Assembly: GCA_030410095.1 (NCBI GenBank)
Contig: JAUFRC010000001.1
Location: forward strand, 1,810,501-1,874,500
From: Paracoccus cavernae
GTDB taxonomy: Bacteria; Pseudomonadota; Alphaproteobacteria; Rhodobacterales; Rhodobacteraceae
DNA length: 64,000 nt
Direction of reading: 5' to 3'
Positions 60,261 through 64,000 of the stretch are shown here, piece by piece; the stretch's first letter is position 1; every line of letters starts with the position of its first letter. The notes under the pieces were generated by a model. It was not told the DNA's origin, made no database searches, and saw only the letters and a list, made by a program, of their open reading frames with translations. A program made the translations under genes and the position numbers.

Positions 60261-61151
60261 CTTATTCCGCTTTGCTCTCGCCGACAGGTTCGGCGGGGGC
60301 TTCGCTTGCGCCTTCGGCCTTCTTACGGCTGCGGGGTGCGGATGCGCGCGGGGTTGCGGGCGTCGTGCGCGGTGCACGGCGGCGCGGGGCCGGACGCTCT
60401 TCGCCGGCTGCGGCTTTCTGCGCCTCGGGCGTTTCGACCGGATTGGCACCTTCGTCGTCAGAAGATGCAATCGCGAGCGGAAGTCCCGGCTGCTCGGCCG
60501 TCTCAACCGGACGGGCCTGTTCCTGACGGACCTGCGCTTCCTGAACCGGTTGCGCGGCAGGTTGGGCGGTCGGCTCGATGCTCAGCGGCTGGCGATCAAG
60601 ATTCGCCTCGGGAACGCTGACCAGCTCTGCGGCATCGCCTTCGACGCGGCGCTCGCGGCGGTTGTCGCGGTTGCCGTTCGAGCGGTTGCCATGCTCGCGC
60701 TGACGGTTGCCGTCCTCGCGCTGGAAGTCACGCTGCGGGCGCTCGCTACCGGAATGCCCTCGTCGGGCTGGGCGGCAGAGCCATGGGCGTCGCGGTTGTT
60801 GCCGCCATTGCCATTGCCGTTGCCGTTTCCGTTGCGCTCGTGCCCGTCGTCGCGACCGCCCTCCTCGTCACGTTGCGACGAGAAATGCTGCTGACGTTCG
60901 GCCTGTTCGCGCTGCGCCTCGCCCAAAAGGCGGGTGTAGTGCTCGGCATGCTGAAGGAAGCTCTGCTCGGCGACGCGGTCGTTGGACAACTGCGCGTCAC
61001 GGGCCAAGGCCAGATACTTCTCGATAATTTGTTGCGGCGTTCCCCGGACTTTGCCTTCAGGACCTGAAGAGTCAAAGACACGGTTAACGACATTCCCCAA
61101 CGTACGTTGGCGGTTCGACTTGTTTCGCGAACGGGATTTCGATGATCTCAT
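60261..61151 (-). CDS. DUF4167 domain protein, frame breaks
   Basis: MRSSKSRSRNKSNRQRTLGN then VFDSSGPEGKVRGTPQQIIEKY, LARDAQLSNDRV and HAEHYTRLLGEAQREQ are the DUF4167 core of alphaproteobacteria. The rest is a long Gly/Asn- and Ala-rich unordered tail that ends EPVGESKAE near 60261; frame breaks near 60720 and after make the exact tail uncertain. Possible RNA-binding role, since the region is Arg/Asn-rich; not shown. Confidence 0.82.
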
Positions 61152-61384
61152 CAATTTTTGTCAGGTTGTCCGGCATAGTCGCCGGCTGAGGTTAGGGCCT
61201 GCTTGAACGACCGGATCCCGTCAAAGGGAGGACGCTCGAAAGCTTAAAACAGTAAAGCTGGTAGGCTGACCCGTGCGTGGGCTAATCGCCCCGTCACGAG
61301 TCCGAATAAGCATGTCGGAATAGTTGTGACAAGCATAAAGTTGCAATGATCGGCGCGTTTTGCCGAAAATTGGTGAAATATTCG

Positions 61385-62238
61385 TCAGCTATGCGCCAAA
61401 ACGACGCGGTCTTTTCCGGAGAGATCGCGGCGGATTTCGACCGCCCCGAAGCCGTTGTCCACGAAAAGCGCTGTGACGGCAGGACCCTGCTCATGGCCGA
61501 TCTCGACCGCAACGCGCCCGCCCGGACGCAGGAATTGCGCGGCTTGGGCCGCAATCCGGCGGTAAGCATCGAGACCGTCGCCATGATCGGTGAGGGCCGA
61601 CCAGGGCTCCCATTCGCGGACTTCGGGGAAAGCGCGGGCATCTCGTCCAGCGCGATATAGGGCGGATTCGAGACGATCAGATCGAAATCGCCCGAGACCG
61701 CCGTAAACCAGTCGGAGACCGCGAATTCCGCGACGACCCCGATACGGCGCGCGTTTTCCTGCGCCACGGCCAAAGCTGCAGGCGACAGATCAACGCCCAG
61801 CCCGCTCGCCAGGACGCGCTCCGCCAGCAGCGAAATCAGGATCGCGCCGGTGCCGGTGCCCAGATCAAGGACGCGCGCGAAGGGCTGCTCCAGCCCGACC
61901 TCGACCAGAAGCTCGGTCTCGGGCCGCGGGTCCAAAGTGTCGCGGGTGACGACAAAATCATGGCTCCAGAAAGCGCGGCGCCCGATGATCTGGCTGACGG
62001 GCTGGCGCGCGACCCGCGCGGCAACCGCATCCAAGAAACGTGCAGCAGAAGCCGTATCGAGCGGCAGGGCCAGCAGATCGCCCAGACGGTGACGCGGCTG
62101 GTCGAGCACATGAAGCAGCAGGATCTGCGCGTCACGCTCGGCACCGGCGACACCCGCGGCTTCGAGGCGCGAAACCGCCTCGCGCAGGATCTCGCTTGCT
62201 GTGGCCCCGATATCTCCGTCCCGGCTCTGCCCGATCAT
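61385..62238 (-). CDS. prmC: Peptide chain release factor N(5)-glutamine methyltransferase, one frame break
   Basis: DPRPETELLVEVGLEQPFARVLDLGTGTGAIL (split here as DPRPETELLVEV and VLDLGTGTGAI) and the NPPY motif in LIVSNPPYIALDEM. A break near 61628 precedes REWEPWSAL and the C-terminus ending LAHS at 61385. Methylates the GGQ glutamine of release factors encoded next door. Begins a few bases after the prfA stop. Confidence 0.9.
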
Positions 62239-62242
62239 CGGA

Positions 62243-63294
62243 TTACCCGGCATCCGCAAGCCGCGCGGCTTGATCGAAGGCCACCAAAGCATCGACGATA
62301 TCGGTCAGATCGCCCTGCATCACCTTGTCGAGAGAATAGAGCGTCAGGTTGATGCGGTGGTCCGTCATGCGCCCTTGCGGGAAGTTGTAGGTGCGGATCC
62401 GCTCGCTACGGTCGCCAGAGCCGACCTGCAATTTGCGGTCGGCGGCGCGTTGGGATCGGCGCGCTGTCGCTCCAAATCGTACAGCCGCGCGCGCAGCACG
62501 GCCATGGCGTTGGCGCGGTTCTGGTGCTGGGACTTCTCGGAAGAGGTCACGATAATTCCGGTGGGAATATGGGTGATGCGCACTGCGGAATCGGTGGTGT
62601 TGACGTGCTGTCCGCCCGCACCCGAAGCCCGCATCGTATCGATGCGGATATCGGTTGCGGGGATCTCGATATCGACCTCTTCGGCCTCGGGAAGAACGGC
62701 GACGGTCGCAGCCGAAGTATGGATGCGCCCGCCCGATTCCGTCTCGGGGACGCGCTGGACGCGGTGGACGCCGGATTCGTATTTCAGACGCGCAAAGACG
62801 CCTTCGCCCTCGATCCGCGCCATGGCTTCCTTGACGCCGCCGAGCTCGGATTCGCTGAGTTCGAGCAGCTGGAAGCTCCAGCCCTGCGATTCCGCAAAAC
62901 GGCGGTACATGCTCAGAAGATCGCCCGCGAAAAGCGCAGCCTCGTCGCCGCCGGTTCCGGGGCGGATCTCGAGAATGGCGGGGCGGCCGTCGGCGGCATC
63001 CTTGGGCAAAAGCGCGATGCGCAAAGCCTGTTCGAGCGCGGGCATTTCGGTCTTGAGCCGCGCCAGCTCCTCTTCGGCCAAAGCCCTCATTTCGGGATCG
63101 GCGAGCATGGCCTGCGCCTCGGCCAAAGCCGCGACATGGTCGCGCCACAGCGCGATCTGTTCGACGACGGGGCGCAGCTCGGAATATTCGCGGCTGATGG
63201 CCGCGATCTTGTCCGCAGGCGGGCCGGCATTCAGCTGCGCCTCGAGATAGTCGAAACGCTGGGTGATCTGGTCGAGTTTGTCTTGAGGCAACAT
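62243..63294 (-). CDS. prfA: Peptide chain release factor 1, one frame break
   Basis: [63 protein letters not shown], and the catalytic GGQ in [17 protein letters not shown] break near 62455 precedes [19 protein letters not shown] and the C-terminus. Terminates translation at UAA/UAG. Same operon as prmC. Confidence 0.93.
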
Positions 63295-63453
63295 CGCTGT
63301 GATTTAACGTCCCGTTTTCGCTCGGGCAAGCATTCCTTTGGCAAAGCGCGGCTCTTGCGTCCCTGCGGCCCCGTCCATGAAAAAGGCGCCCCGAAGAGCG
63401 CCCTTTCCGAAGCCTTCCGCACGGTCCGCAAAGCCGGACCGGCGAGGCCGCGC

Positions 63454-64000
63454 TTACTGCTGCGAGGCTTCGACCGAGATTTTGACCTCGACCTCGTCGC
63501 CAACCGCCGGAGCATAGAGGCCCAGACCGAAGTCCGAACGTTTGATCTCGGTTTCTGCTTCGAAGCCGACGGTCGGCTTGTTCAGCATCGGATGCATGCC
63601 GGCCTTCTTCAGATCGACGTCGAGGGTGACCTCTTTGGTGACGCCGTTCAGGGTCAGATCGCCCAGAACTTCGGCTTCGTCATCGTCTTTCACGGTGACC
63701 TGCTTGGATTTGAAGGTCACGACCTCGGTGCCGTCTTCGTTGTCGAAGAGGTCCTTGCCGCGGGCATGGCCGTCGAGGGTGGCCGCAACGGTGAGCAGCG
63801 AGCTCAGCGGGAAGCTGGCTTCGACGCTCGATTTCGAGGATCTTCGGGATCGAGCGTGATCTGGCCGGTGATGCCGCGAACCAGGCCGAAGCTGTTCGAG
63901 AAGCCCATATGCTCGTATTCGAAAGCGGCCGCCGAGTGGTCGGGATCGAAGACATAGGTGCCCGCGACCGGCTTTTCGCCATCGGCGAATGCGGGTGCTG
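63454..64000 (-). CDS. YceI family periplasmic protein, 5' end off the window, one frame break
   Basis: The visible part is [37 protein letters not shown], then (break near 63838) [36 protein letters not shown] and [19 protein letters not shown], the YceI lipocalin-like barrel. Likely binds a polyisoprenoid-like ligand in the periplasm. The start and signal peptide lie beyond position 64000. Confidence 0.85.
   Translation of the reverse strand, partial: STRIRRWRKAGRGHLCLRSRPLGGRFRIRAYGLLEQLRPGSRHHRPDHARSRRSSKSSVEASFPLSSLLTVAATLDGHARGKDLFDNEDGTEVVTFKSKQVTVKDDDEAEVLGDLTLNGVTKEVTLDVDLKKAGMHPMLNKPTVGFEAETEIKRSDFGLGLYAPAVGDEVEVKISVEASQQ

Overview
The window is a high-GC alphaproteobacterial chromosome segment, most likely Rhodobacterales (Paracoccus/Rhodobacter-like; genus not resolved). 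The supporting signs are the neighbourhoods trpG-trpD-trpC-moaC-moeA-lexA, tmk-holB-tatD, lptF-lptG-lptD-surA-pdxA-rsmA and prmC-prfA, a two-domain cold-shock protein, a DUF4167 protein and a GAAC-N7-GAAC SOS box before lexA.

Layout. (1) 1-20 kb is accessory DNA. It holds small zinc-ribbon genes, a methyltransferase, an AT-rich pair encoding a DprA-like protein and a HAD-phosphoribosyltransferase protein (ShosTA-like toxin-antitoxin/defence architecture), an SRAP gene, and a prophage-type block. That block has holin, endolysin, tail fibre, tail tip, tape measure, tail chaperone and tail tube genes on the minus strand, then a truncated DUF2303 gene, small HTH and zinc-ribbon genes and a tyrosine integrase that runs into a tRNA-Pro(TGG) gene. 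No terminase, portal or capsid gene is present: the tail tube gene abuts the broken DUF2303 gene directly. This is either a deletion-scarred prophage or a candidate phage-tail-like (tailocin) cassette. (2) 20-30 kb is core chromosome: DUF192, cold-shock protein, pdxH, fabI, LysE exporter, gpt, DUF2127, trpE, a PpiD/SurA-like foldase, an aminotransferase and a Pro/Ala-rich envelope protein. (3) 30.5-41.6 kb, plus strand: trpG, trpD, ung, trpC, moaC, moeA, lexA, D,D-carboxypeptidase, tmk, holB, tatD, an MBL hydrolase and an AEC transporter. (4) 41.7-52 kb: a polyamine-type ABC operon, a DUF815 ATPase, tatABC, a retropepsin-like protease, holC and pepA. (5) 52-64 kb: outer-membrane biogenesis (lptF, lptG, lptD, surA), pdxA, rsmA, DUF4167, prmC, prfA and a partial yceI.

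A property of the whole window affects every gene call. Most conserved genes, including essential ones, carry one or more one-base frame breaks, nearly always at short homopolymer runs, while both sides keep good family homology. I treat these as likely consensus-sequencing errors and annotate each gene over its full span with the approximate break positions. Genes with no break seen are dprA, fabI, the aminotransferase, trpG, lexA, tmk, tatC, the retropepsin-like gene and pdxA.

Functionally, the core regions join tryptophan synthesis, molybdopterin synthesis, SOS control, replication accessory factors, protein export, and LPS/outer-membrane assembly. The accessory third combines phage-derived tail and lysis functions with a probable immunity module, inserted at a tRNA gene.
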